The position numbers and the translations under genes were made by a program. DNA of 64,000 bases from the NCBI GenBank assembly GCA_019913005.1, contig JAIOHL010000355.1, forward strand, positions 1-64,000, given 5' to 3'. Below are positions 16,001 through 23,911 of the stretch, piece after piece. The stretch is from Anaerolineae bacterium. GTDB taxonomy: Bacteria; Chloroflexota; Anaerolineae; Aggregatilineales; J027. Numbering within the stretch: position 1 is the stretch's first letter; every line of letters starts with the position of its first letter. Under the pieces are notes generated by a model. That model ran no database searches and was not told where the DNA came from. It worked only from the letters and a program-made list of their open reading frames with translations.

Positions 16001-17676
16001 CGTCGAAAGTCAGCCCACAGGTGGCCGAGGCTCGCCATACTACACCCTACGTCGCCTTGATTTCGCCCTCAAATAATCACGACCTGTACTCAATTGAAGA
16101 CCTCACCCAACTGATTGAGGAACTCAAGACGGTTAATCCTGAAGCCAAAGTCTCGGTCAAAGTGCCCGTTGTACCCGGCATCGGGGTAATCGCTGTTGGT
16201 GTCGCTAAAGCGGGAGCAGATATTATCAATCTGACGGGATACGATGGCGCAACTGGGGCGGCCCGTCGCCATTCGCTGCAATATGTCGGCTTGCCCACCG
16301 AAATCGGTATCATTCAAGCTCACCGCGCTCTAATTGAATCCGGCCTGCGTCATCGCGTCGAATTGTGGTGCGACGGTGGCATGAAGACAGGCAGTGATGC
16401 CGTCAAGATGATATTGCTCGGCGCGAATCGGATTGGATTTGCAACAATGGCGATGGTGGCGATTGGCTGCACCATCTGTCGGAAATGTCATGAAGGCACC
16501 TGTCATGTTGGCATCACCACCCATATCAAGACGGTGGAAGAAGCTACCGAAAAAGGCCTCAAGAGCTTTGTCCCCCGCGATTATGATATAGCTGTTGATG
16601 GAATTGTCCGAGTCTTTAACGTCATAGCCGATGAGATGCGCCGCCTTACCGCCCAATTGGGATCAACCTGCCTGCAAGACTTGGTGGGACGGGCCGACTT
16701 GTTGGAACAGGTAGCAGGTCTGGATATGGTTGATCTTTCGGCTATGCTTTATCACATGCCGATGAAACCCCGCCTGCTCTCCGAACCCGGCATTGGTCGC
16801 CGTCTGACCCGTCCGCGCAACAGCCTCACCCACACCATCAGCAATTTGATTTTTAGTGCGGTGCAGGATGGCGAACAGGAAGCCACCTATCAAGATGAGG
16901 TCATGGCCTATGACCGCGCACTAGGGGCATATCTGGCAGGGGAGATTGTCCGCAACCCGCGTATCGCCCAACGCCTCAATTGTGCCCATCTGAATTTTGG
17001 CCCATCCTCGATTGCAGGCAATGGCTTTGCGGCATGGACAACCGACCAACTCGACATTTTTATCGAAGGCGGGGCACAGGACGGAGTAGCGAAAAGCGCC
17101 AATGGTGGACGAGTGGTGGTCATGAAAGGCCTAAACCACAAAGGCACACGCTTGGATGGCAGTGTCGGCAAGAGTTTTGCTTATGGCGCTCAACGTGGCC
17201 TGCTCATCGTGCAAGGCAATGCCGATTCCCGTGCTTGTATCCGCCTATCCGGTGCGGATGTCATCTTTGGCGGCGAAATCACCGAACCGCTGGATGATAC
17301 CAGTGTCAACGTCGGCACCCGCGCCAATCTCAAAGGCTTCGCGTGCGAATATATGACTTCTGGACGTGTTATTATCATGGGCGACCCCGGCCCCTATGCC
17401 TTCGCGGGGATGACAGGTGGCACGGTCTATCAACAACTCACCCCCGAAATGGGCTTTGACGAAAATACGCTACGCCGTCGTTTTGCCAAAGGTGCAACCG
17501 TCACCATTCAGCCATTGGACGAGAGTGACATCACCCAACTGCGTGATTTGTTCGGCTACTACATTGAGGCTCTTGAACAAACGTCCCAAATCGAAGAGGC
17601 TGACCGGATTGTGGCCCTGATGGAACCGGGTACTCTGGCCCGCCGCTTTGTGAAGGTCGTGCCGGTAAAAAATTAA
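13024..17676 (+). CDS. gltB: Glutamate synthase large subunit
   Basis: 1550 residues, full length for the large subunit, which transfers the amide nitrogen of glutamine to 2-oxoglutarate to give two glutamates. The class II amidotransferase domain starts after a 22-residue propeptide with Cys23 in HDACAL, the expected mature N-terminal nucleophile. A central domain (PLAVLSKNR, VTNPAID) follows, then the FMN barrel with GYDGATGAARRHSLQ. The iron-sulfur motif CTICRKCHEGTCHVG keeps the C-x5-C-x4-C spacing plus one extra Cys. A C-terminal GXGXG beta-helix ends the protein. No gltD small subunit lies next to it; the next gene is on the other strand. It may therefore use ferredoxin or a distant small subunit. 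ATG is preceded by GAGGG. Confidence 0.95.
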   Translation: MTIPNIRTDTPPDAPDGPEHDACALIMSVRKGGESTYGTLKRAIHALSHMGHRTGFVEGEGDGAGIQTDIPRQLWGKKLSEAGLRSSIATDSRFWVGHCFIPANEDWREISEILNAHFNDAGLNLLIAEPGPVVMNALGRQARQNAPLFIQLAGYGETSDVDNVLFRVQAEVEKILPIHFASLSSHVVVYKVRGSVEVLPRFYPDLQDRTYYTAMALCHARYSTNTASSFERVQPFPLMGHNGEINTISRFRQEAVQIGAELDPNNSDSQDIDRTLQTLCAKYGLSVIEGLEILFPPVPFEVENMPKPLQAVYNRLRQSFGPYAQGPAAIIARYANMAVVSVDALGLRPLWFVETEKEFIFSSERGVVPLENMMCDPRPLAPGEKMAVRLNRGKSVEVFDHAEIRQYVMKQAFQREVPQFAERYWSDWSSYSVPGEVRTRGGDGGGAAQSLAQAEVAVDTALMEVATLAATVEMPWQYAQARAVDAVVMAATGWNREQVQEIESVVDTSGKDLVGSLGHDGPLAVLSKNRVNVADFFKETVAVVTNPAIDREREAEAFSTRMIIGARPAIGAAPHPDDILVVLETPILSGGHPTLGDAELVRSIAEPYGTMNIEELLERFGSRVAWLTLGLYPGETANAAINRLAHEAVNAVRSDVQCLVLDDTQTLEENLGWLDPHLAAGIIDRTLREADDEINLRRRAGIVVRSASIRTLHDVILLCGLGADAVNPYAMFVVAIGADKKSKTLTGQDSIKAQRTVLKNLTAGLEKVTSTIGCHELRGYGRTFSSIGLAPSVAGMLNTPNYFGSEKVGLTWERLDREADERAAELRGEAKAQIARVDRFYPKFWKKAEAVAHGEMSLDEFIEMYRNLKEEVPIALRHIIEIKHLTDSIRPEQVEIGVDFHDMPLLISAMSFGSQGELAYRAYAEAAKRLNIICVNGEGGELSDLMNRYHNNRGQQVASGRFGVNAEFLNSAYVIEIKIGQGAKPGEGGMLPASKVSPQVAEARHTTPYVALISPSNNHDLYSIEDLTQLIEELKTVNPEAKVSVKVPVVPGIGVIAVGVAKAGADIINLTGYDGATGAARRHSLQYVGLPTEIGIIQAHRALIESGLRHRVELWCDGGMKTGSDAVKMILLGANRIGFATMAMVAIGCTICRKCHEGTCHVGITTHIKTVEEATEKGLKSFVPRDYDIAVDGIVRVFNVIADEMRRLTAQLGSTCLQDLVGRADLLEQVAGLDMVDLSAMLYHMPMKPRLLSEPGIGRRLTRPRNSLTHTISNLIFSAVQDGEQEATYQDEVMAYDRALGAYLAGEIVRNPRIAQRLNCAHLNFGPSSIAGNGFAAWTTDQLDIFIEGGAQDGVAKSANGGRVVVMKGLNHKGTRLDGSVGKSFAYGAQRGLLIVQGNADSRACIRLSGADVIFGGEITEPLDDTSVNVGTRANLKGFACEYMTSGRVIIMGDPGPYAFAGMTGGTVYQQLTPEMGFDENTLRRRFAKGATVTIQPLDESDITQLRDLFGYYIEALEQTSQIEEADRIVALMEPGTLARRFVKVVPVKN

Positions 17677-17694
17677 TCGAATGAGCAGTTTTAC

Positions 17695-17722
17695 GAGGGG
17701 TATTGTGACTTAAATACCCCTC
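17695..17722. terminator. Strong terminator between gltB and the convergent PD40 gene
   Basis: GAGGGGTATT (17695-17704) and AATACCCCTC (17713-17722) form a perfect 10-bp stem with an 8-nt loop and TTATTTAT on the plus-strand side. The TAA of the minus-strand gene at 17710-17712 lies in the loop. Confidence 0.8.
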
Positions 17723-18990
17723 TTATTTATCAGCCTTTGAGAACTCAACCCCACTCCGGCAAGAACGGCACCCATACCGACCAAGATAAGATAATCCCAA
17801 GACTTATCAATGGGTGGCGACCAGTTTATGAATATTATTTCGGATTGTACATTTGCCAAAAGCCGTTTTTCACTCCCATCCAAACGTATTTGATAAAGTT
17901 CTGTTCCGAAATTAGATCCGTAAGCAATCCATTGACCATCTGACGATAATTCTACATCACCCCATATATGGTTATTATCATCTGTTAGCCTTTCAAATTG
18001 GCTTCCATCCGGGGTAATCCTATAGATACCACCTGACGCGACACTCTCAAAATCGCCATCTTTAAGAACAATCCACTCCCCATCAGATGACCAGCTAATA
18101 GGCACTGCTGAAATTTCTTGGACGTTCATTTGTTTCAGTTGACTACCATCAGAACGCATTATGTAGCAACCATCGAAGGTTGAAAAAGCTATCAGATTAT
18201 CATTTGGAGACAATCTAAAGACGATAGGATACAGTGTGTCGTCAGTGAGTTTTGATAAGTTGCTGCCGTCGCGTTTCACACGATACAACTGACCATCGCT
18301 TCGATATGAATATGGTGAAGGTTTGAGAATAAAATAGAGCCAACCACCATCATGTGACCACGCAAATGATCCAACTAACATATCAGTTATTTTGACAATT
18401 TCTCTAGCATCTTTTGGTAATGGAATCTGACCGAAAGATGGGGGATTGGAGACGTCTACCGGAGTTCCTTTGCCAATAGGGATGGTATAGAGGGCGCCAT
18501 TGTAGATAAATGCCAGTTCCCTGCTATTGGGCGACCAAAAAGCCATCTCGCCGCTCCAATTCGCCAGCGAATAAATTTTTGTACCATCAGCAGGCATATA
18601 AAACAAACCATAGGCGGATGAATTCGCCCACGCATTAAATGAGATCCATGCCCCATCTGGTGAGATACGGGGGTATGCCTGTGTATAAGGAAAATTCGGT
18701 AATCTAATCGCCTCTGAAGAACTATAGGGATATTTTGAAATACGGAGTTGGCGGGGAGATTGTCCATCATCATAAATCACAAAATCCCCTTTAGGTGACC
18801 AAAGAGGGTTAACACCGTTCCCCATTGAATGCAATTCTCTTCGATTTATATCATAGATATACATTTGGAGATCGGAATCCGAGAAACCAATCCAAGTAGG
18901 GGCAGGTTGCCGCCGAGCAATAAACAAGGCGATGCTCGACACCAATAACAGCATACTAAAAATCAGACTGAGTAAGTTAAGTAATCTCAT
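17710..18990 (-). CDS. Membrane-anchored WD40-like (PD40/TolB-type) propeller protein
   Basis: 426 residues. An N-terminal membrane helix (about residues 3-24) and a second near the C-terminus (about 400-420) bracket an extracytoplasmic beta-propeller. The propeller contains repeated PD40 units such as RISPDGAWISFNAWA, WSPNSRELAFIY, LSPNDNLIAFST and LSSDGQWIAYGS. Such propellers usually bind protein or peptide partners; no enzyme motif is seen. The ATG at 18990 is taken because TATAAT ends 6 bases upstream, which would place the start of transcription at the ATG. Base composition looks more AT-rich than its neighbours, which may mean recent acquisition. It shares its terminator with gltB. Function unknown. 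Confidence 0.75.
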   Translation of the reverse strand: MRLLNLLSLIFSMLLLVSSIALFIARRQPAPTWIGFSDSDLQMYIYDINRRELHSMGNGVNPLWSPKGDFVIYDDGQSPRQLRISKYPYSSSEAIRLPNFPYTQAYPRISPDGAWISFNAWANSSAYGLFYMPADGTKIYSLANWSGEMAFWSPNSRELAFIYNGALYTIPIGKGTPVDVSNPPSFGQIPLPKDAREIVKITDMLVGSFAWSHDGGWLYFILKPSPYSYRSDGQLYRVKRDGSNLSKLTDDTLYPIVFRLSPNDNLIAFSTFDGCYIMRSDGSQLKQMNVQEISAVPISWSSDGEWIVLKDGDFESVASGGIYRITPDGSQFERLTDDNNHIWGDVELSSDGQWIAYGSNFGTELYQIRLDGSEKRLLANVQSEIIFINWSPPIDKSWDYLILVGMGAVLAGVGLSSQRLINKRGI

Positions 18991-18996
18991 GCTCCC

Positions 18997-19002
18997 ATTA
19001 TA
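18997..19002 (-). promoter_or_regulatory. TATAAT -10 directly upstream of the PD40 gene
   Basis: A perfect TATAAT on the minus strand ends six bases before the ATG at 18990. Transcription would begin at or beside the start codon, giving a leaderless message. The GGGAGC between them is too close to act as a ribosome-binding site. Confidence 0.45.
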
Positions 19003-19126
19003 AACCAAGCACGTATCAGCGTAATCTCATCGTAGGGCAAGTCGCCAGCACATCCCGCAAATTTGTGTACAATATTCACCGACGCCGTAGCTCAAAAACC
19101 TTTGCGGCTGTGTGGAGAATAACCGC

Positions 19127-21784
19127 ATGAAAAAATGCACTTTAATCATGGGAGTCTTGCTCCTGCTGCTGACCGTTTCCGGTGTAACCTTTGCCATGCC
19201 CCGTAACCAAGCGCCGCCTGAGCCAATTGCCTATGGGGATACCGCAACAGGCAGCATTAGTGAAATTCAAACCGAAGCGCGTTATGTGATCGAGGCCACA
19301 CAGGGAGATCGTTTGGTTGCCATCGCTTCGACCACCAATGGCGACCTTGACCCCTATTTAAATCTGACCTCAGTTGAAGGCACACTGTTGGCAAGCGATG
19401 ATAACAGCGGTGGTGGCACAACGGCCCAAATCACCTTTGTCGTCCCGGCGAGCGCAGCCTACTTAATCGTCGTAACGCGCTCCCCCGAAGGGGCAGGCAA
19501 TACGACAGGCGATTTTGAACTAACTGTGACCAATGCCGCCGCACCTGTCGTTACCGAAGCAACACCTGAAGTAGAAATTCCGACCTCGACTCCCGCCACT
19601 ACCTCCAGTACAGCCCGTTTGCAGCCCCTTCAATCCGACACGCCGACGCGGGGCAGTGTGGACACCAGCAGCACCTTTAATCTATATTGGTTTGAAGGAA
19701 CAGCCGGGCAGGAAATCAGTCTTTCGCCAGATACGACCAGTCCCTTGCAACCCTTATTGGTACTCTACGGGGCTGACTTCAGCGAAGTTTTACGTGCCCA
19801 ACCGGGTCAAGTGCTAAGTGCCATCTTAGAGGACAGCGACATCTATTTTGTCGCGGCGGCACAAGTCGAACCCGGCAGCAGTGGCGAGTATGCCTTTACG
19901 TTTGATAATGGCACAGGGAATACTGGCTCATCCATTGACCGCGATTTCTTGCTCTATGGTCAAAACATCAGCGGCAGTGTTTCCAATACCACGCCCACCA
20001 CCCGTTTCCGTTTTCGGGCCGAGGCGGGGGATGCCGTCACCATCAACATGAATGCCATCAGCGGTGACTTGGACAGCTATATTCTATTGGTAGACTCAAG
20101 CGGTAGCACCATTGCGGAAGATGATAATACTGGCGGCAACGGCGATGCCCAAATTAGTACGACCATGCCGACCAGCGGCGAATTTTTCATTATTGCCACC
20201 CGTTTGGGTCAAGCACAGGGCGTGACGACAGGCGAATTTTTGTTGGCCCTGATTTCCGATGCCCCGCCGCGTCTACCCCAAGCGACCCCGCCGACCATGC
20301 CCACTGAATATGCTGAATTTCCACGCCTAACCTATGGCGAAAGTGCTGAGGGCGAAATTAGCAACGCCGTATTCCTAACCGTCTATGTTTTTGAGGGGCG
20401 GGCCGGGGACAATGTAAATATTGTAATGCAGGCCACCGACGGCAATCTGGACAGCTATATGGTGCTGCTGGATGATGCACGCATCCCGCTACAAGACGCC
20501 GATGATATCAGTGAGACTAACAAAAATGCCCAATTGCAATTTACCCTGCCACGTGATGCTTTTTATGCGATTGTCGTCACCCGTTTCGATCAGGGTGAGG
20601 GAACAACAGAAGGCACTTTTGAACTCAGCCTTGACCTTGCCTCCAACGATCAGGCCCCCGGCAACCCCGTTTTAGATGAACTCGTTACCGAGCGTTTGGC
20701 AGCGGGTGATACCCCCTCCGGTACATTTGAACCACTGCGTTTCGCCAGCCTCTATTCCTTCACTGCTGTTGAAAATTCACTGATAGACTTCGCCGTAACC
20801 GCCGACGGAGGTGAAACGGGCACGTTGATTTTGACGGATGCCTTCTTGAATCCCATCAGCGTCTCCAACAACGGTGTCCTGTTGGCAATTCCAGCCCCAG
20901 TGAGTGGCGACTATCTGGTCATTGTAGCCCCGCAAGCTGGCCCTGCTGCGAATATTTCTGGCGGCTTTTTTGTGGCGTTGAATGCAGGCGTGGGTGAAAC
21001 CGATACCCCGCCTGAAGATGGAAACACTACAACAGGCGGCACTGCTGCCCCCGTCGCCATCGCCTATGGGACAAATGTGCGCGGACGTATCACCGAAGAT
21101 GTCACCGCCGAACAATATGTCTTTCAGGGACGGGGGGGTGATATTGTAGATATTTTCATGACCTCTAATGGCCCGGATATTTTGGACTGTTTTCTGCAAC
21201 TGCTGGATGCTAATGGGGATGTCATTGGAGAAAACGACGACATTGACCCCGGCGTCATTCGGGATTCGCTTATCACCGCCACCTTGCCAAGCGATGGTCA
21301 ATATACGATTGTCGCTACCCATTTTGAAGACTCGACGGGGCAAGTTGAGCAGACCTTTGGCAACTATACGCTCACATTAGCCTATCGTGACCCCACCACC
21401 GCAGGCGTTGACCGAGAAGCACGGGCTATCAGTTTTGACCAAAGCCTTAGCGACACGATTGATGCCGATACCTATCTGTATTTTTATTACTTCACGGGCA
21501 CACAGGGCGATACCATCACCATTACGGTAGATACCACCGAGGGCAACTTAGACCCCCTTCTCTATCTCTATACCTACGATTCGGCTAATCAACCGCGTCT
21601 GTTGACGGCCAATGATGATAGTCCCTTAGGCAGTACATATGACCCGTACATTGAATACCGTCTGCCACGTACTGGAACCTATTTGATTGCCGTCACGCGC
21701 TATGCCGAAACCGCCGCCGAGCCAACCGGCGGGACGTATACCATCACCCTGCAAAATTTGGGTGCAGGCTCCACTAGCCAGTAG
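19127..21784 (+). CDS. Secreted multi-repeat protein with PPC-like domains
   Basis: 885 residues. A Sec signal peptide (MKKCTLIMGVLLLLLTVSG, then VTFA) is followed by about seven related modules of 100-130 residues, two of them degenerate, separated by Thr/Pro-rich linkers. Each module has a start like YGDTATGSI, a core like GDLDPYLNLT, an acidic loop such as DDN or DDI and an end like YLIVVTR. This is the pattern of pre-peptidase C-terminal (PPC) domains, beta-sandwich modules found beside secreted enzymes. No catalytic domain is visible. The ATG at 19127 is chosen over a frame from 19112 because it starts the signal peptide and GGAGAA precedes it. It lies 10 bp before a second protein of the same type, so they form one operon. 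Role unknown; surface binding is plausible. Confidence 0.8.
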   Translation: MKKCTLIMGVLLLLLTVSGVTFAMPRNQAPPEPIAYGDTATGSISEIQTEARYVIEATQGDRLVAIASTTNGDLDPYLNLTSVEGTLLASDDNSGGGTTAQITFVVPASAAYLIVVTRSPEGAGNTTGDFELTVTNAAAPVVTEATPEVEIPTSTPATTSSTARLQPLQSDTPTRGSVDTSSTFNLYWFEGTAGQEISLSPDTTSPLQPLLVLYGADFSEVLRAQPGQVLSAILEDSDIYFVAAAQVEPGSSGEYAFTFDNGTGNTGSSIDRDFLLYGQNISGSVSNTTPTTRFRFRAEAGDAVTINMNAISGDLDSYILLVDSSGSTIAEDDNTGGNGDAQISTTMPTSGEFFIIATRLGQAQGVTTGEFLLALISDAPPRLPQATPPTMPTEYAEFPRLTYGESAEGEISNAVFLTVYVFEGRAGDNVNIVMQATDGNLDSYMVLLDDARIPLQDADDISETNKNAQLQFTLPRDAFYAIVVTRFDQGEGTTEGTFELSLDLASNDQAPGNPVLDELVTERLAAGDTPSGTFEPLRFASLYSFTAVENSLIDFAVTADGGETGTLILTDAFLNPISVSNNGVLLAIPAPVSGDYLVIVAPQAGPAANISGGFFVALNAGVGETDTPPEDGNTTTGGTAAPVAIAYGTNVRGRITEDVTAEQYVFQGRGGDIVDIFMTSNGPDILDCFLQLLDANGDVIGENDDIDPGVIRDSLITATLPSDGQYTIVATHFEDSTGQVEQTFGNYTLTLAYRDPTTAGVDREARAISFDQSLSDTIDADTYLYFYYFTGTQGDTITITVDTTEGNLDPLLYLYTYDSANQPRLLTANDDSPLGSTYDPYIEYRLPRTGTYLIAVTRYAETAAEPTGGTYTITLQNLGAGSTSQ

Positions 21785-21794
21785 AACGGGTCGT

Positions 21795-23264
21795 ATGCGA
21801 AAGGCACTGTTTTTTATCACTCTCCTGCTGCTGATCTCAGGCTATATACCTGCCTATGCAGATTCGTATCGGCAGCAGGGAGATCAACTCCCCTTTGGCG
21901 AAACCGTGACAGGTGAGATCACCACCGACGAATTCCGCCAGTTATACACGTTTTCTGGTAATGAGGGGCAGGTGATCGCCATTCGCATGACCCGTGTGGA
22001 GGGTGATCTTGATCCGGTGGTTCTTTTGATGAATACCAGCGGTGTCGTGTTAAGCTACAGCGACGATGAGGATGAAGGCCGCAACGCTCTGATAAGCTCC
22101 CAGCGCCTCCCCGCCAATGGCACTTATGTGGTGATTGCCACACGCTTTGGACATGAACACGGTAGCACCACAGGCACATACGAAATCCGTATGGACAGCC
22201 TTGGCGCAACGGCTTCTAGCGGCTCTAGCCTGAATCTAGGTACATCTATTGTGGGAGAAATCACCAACGAACGGCATGAGGTCATCTATACTTTTGAGGC
22301 CAAACGTGGGCAGGTCATCAATATCTATATGAAACGCACCAGTGGCAATCTTGACCCCCTCTTGGATTTGTTTGATGCCAGTGGCGGCTATCTCATCAGC
22401 GGTGATGATGACCCAAATTCCTATGGCAGCCTGAACGCTGCAATTTTGAATTTTATGATTCCCAACAACGGGAGTTATATCATTCGGGCCACGCGCTGGG
22501 GTTATGATGCGGGTACAAGTTCGGGAAGTTTTTTGATTGAACTGACTGAAATCCCGCCTGAGACATTAGGGACACGCCCCGCCAATGCCCGCTTTATGGC
22601 CTATGACGACACCGTAACCTCCCAAATTGATAATGAAATCTCCATCCGATTTTTTCAATTTGAGGCCACACGTGGGGATGTGATTTCCGCCGTCGCCACC
22701 CGTGAAACAGGCAATATCTCCCCCCAACTGAGCCTGCTTTATATGGATTTACGTCCGATCAGCGTAGGCACAACGGGTTCGGGTCAAGAGGAATCGCGCA
22801 TCAGTGCCACCATTCCCGAAAATGGGCGCTATTTGCTGGCGGTCTCCCGTTTTCGCGGCACAGAGGGCACCTCCGAAGGGGAGTTTTCATTAACCCTGAT
22901 TGGGCGACAGGGTATCGGCGGCGGAGATGCCCTCGAAATTGTCTACGAGGCGCAGGTGACAGGCATCATTGACACCGCCCACACCTCCGAAACCTATATT
23001 TTTCTAGGCGAGGAAGGTGATTTGGTCACCATAACCATGCAGCGCTTGGATGGTAATCTCGATTGTCTGCTGACCCTGCAAGATGAAACAGGCAAGCAGT
23101 TGATTTTTAACGACGATATTGAACAGGGCGTAGTGCAAGATTCGAGAATTTCCCGCTTTCGCCTGCCCGCCGATGGCCTCTATCGTATCGAAGCCTCCCG
23201 TTTTGACCGCGTCGCAGGTACAACCAGCGGGGCTTATTCTCTGACCCTTGTGAAAGAGAATTAG
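21795..23264 (+). CDS. Secreted four-repeat protein with PPC-like domains
   Basis: 489 residues. A signal peptide (MRKALFFITLLLLISG, then YIPAYA) leads into four PPC-like modules of about 110 residues beginning near LPFGETVTGEI, LNLGTSIVGEI, MAYDDTVTSQI and IVYEAQVTGII. Each ends in a G-Y/R-(V/I)-(I/E)-A-(T/S)-R strand. It is a shorter relative of the preceding gene and probably arose by tandem duplication with change of repeat number. The ATG at 21795 is preferred; an in-frame start at 21687 lies inside the upstream gene. The stop overlaps that of the convergent CGNR gene by 4 bp. No catalytic residues were recognised. Confidence 0.8.
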   Translation: MRKALFFITLLLLISGYIPAYADSYRQQGDQLPFGETVTGEITTDEFRQLYTFSGNEGQVIAIRMTRVEGDLDPVVLLMNTSGVVLSYSDDEDEGRNALISSQRLPANGTYVVIATRFGHEHGSTTGTYEIRMDSLGATASSGSSLNLGTSIVGEITNERHEVIYTFEAKRGQVINIYMKRTSGNLDPLLDLFDASGGYLISGDDDPNSYGSLNAAILNFMIPNNGSYIIRATRWGYDAGTSSGSFLIELTEIPPETLGTRPANARFMAYDDTVTSQIDNEISIRFFQFEATRGDVISAVATRETGNISPQLSLLYMDLRPISVGTTGSGQEESRISATIPENGRYLLAVSRFRGTEGTSEGEFSLTLIGRQGIGGGDALEIVYEAQVTGIIDTAHTSETYIFLGEEGDLVTITMQRLDGNLDCLLTLQDETGKQLIFNDDIEQGVVQDSRISRFRLPADGLYRIEASRFDRVAGTTSGAYSLTLVKEN

Positions 23265-23824
23265 TCTTTATCAGACCGTTGCCTTTCCCGAAAATGCGCC
23301 ACATTGTAGCGATTGGCACAGCGTTCCCCGCAAAATCGGCGTGATTTGTTCTTGGATACGTCTATAAAAACCTCTTGGCAAGGCGCGGCGGCACAAACTT
23401 TCAATCGTTCCGGGCCATACTGCTGCAAAGCCAATGTCAGCCCCAGTCCTGTCTGAACCGCTAATCGTTCCACCAGCGCCACAGTCGTCGGTATCTCATA
23501 TTTTATTTCTATCGGTCCACCCCCACTTAGGCTGGCCTGCAAATTTACCGGGGTTGCCTCCAATAGGCCATTAATTACCCTTTGAATTTCAACAGGTTCA
23601 CTAGTCTCCAACCGCAGAAAAATATCACGCAGTCGGTCACGTAACTGGCAAATTCTAATAAACTCCGTTTCGGTCAGTGGCCCACTTATTTCGAAAGGGT
23701 GCTTCGCCAAAAATTCCTGCAAATCGGCGGGCGTGCGCAAAAATTCCGGTTCATCCAAAAACGGATCATAGGTGTTGGCAAAATCCACCACAAATTGAAT
23801 AAGTTGTTCGTTGTAATGACTCAA
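23261..23824 (-). CDS. CGNR zinc-finger protein (ABATE domain), putative regulator
   Basis: About 187 residues. The N-terminal part (FVVDFANTYDPFLDEP, later LRDRLRDIFLRL) matches the stress-induced ABATE/DUF1470 domain. The C-terminus carries a CGNR zinc finger: C-x4-C in CAAAPCQEVF, then FCGERCANRYNVAHFRERQ. Such proteins are usually regarded as transcription factors. The TTG at 23824 is chosen because AAGGAGT lies 8 bases upstream. The ATG at 23851 would fall before the likely transcription start given a TATAAT at 23855-23860. It is divergent from the MFS-AzlCD operon, with a repeated TTTGAC-CTTACAT motif in the shared region, so it may control that operon and itself. Confidence 0.85.
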   Translation of the reverse strand: MSHYNEQLIQFVVDFANTYDPFLDEPEFLRTPADLQEFLAKHPFEISGPLTETEFIRICQLRDRLRDIFLRLETSEPVEIQRVINGLLEATPVNLQASLSGGGPIEIKYEIPTTVALVERLAVQTGLGLTLALQQYGPERLKVCAAAPCQEVFIDVSKNKSRRFCGERCANRYNVAHFRERQRSDKD

Positions 23825-23829
23825 TTGAA

Positions 23830-23894
23830 TTTGACTCCTTACATATTCCATGATATTATACCGTAAGCACCATAAACTATTTTGACACTTACAT
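23830..23894. promoter_or_regulatory. Direct repeats between the CGNR gene and the MFS operon
   Basis: TTTGACTCCTTACAT (23830-23844) and TTTGACACTTACAT (23881-23894) are direct copies with a small difference, 51 bp apart, at both ends of the divergent promoter region. A minus-strand TATAAT is at 23855-23860. They are candidate sites for the CGNR protein. Confidence 0.4.
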
Positions 23895-23911
23895 CATATA
23901 GGAGTCAAGGG

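Noticed and set aside
19127-23264. DNA repeat array or CRISPR
   Set aside because: The repetition is at the protein level, with diverged DNA and modules over 300 bp, not short identical repeats.
23849-23851. ATG as start of the CGNR gene
   Set aside because: It would precede the likely start of transcription; the TTG at 23824 has a much better ribosome-binding site.
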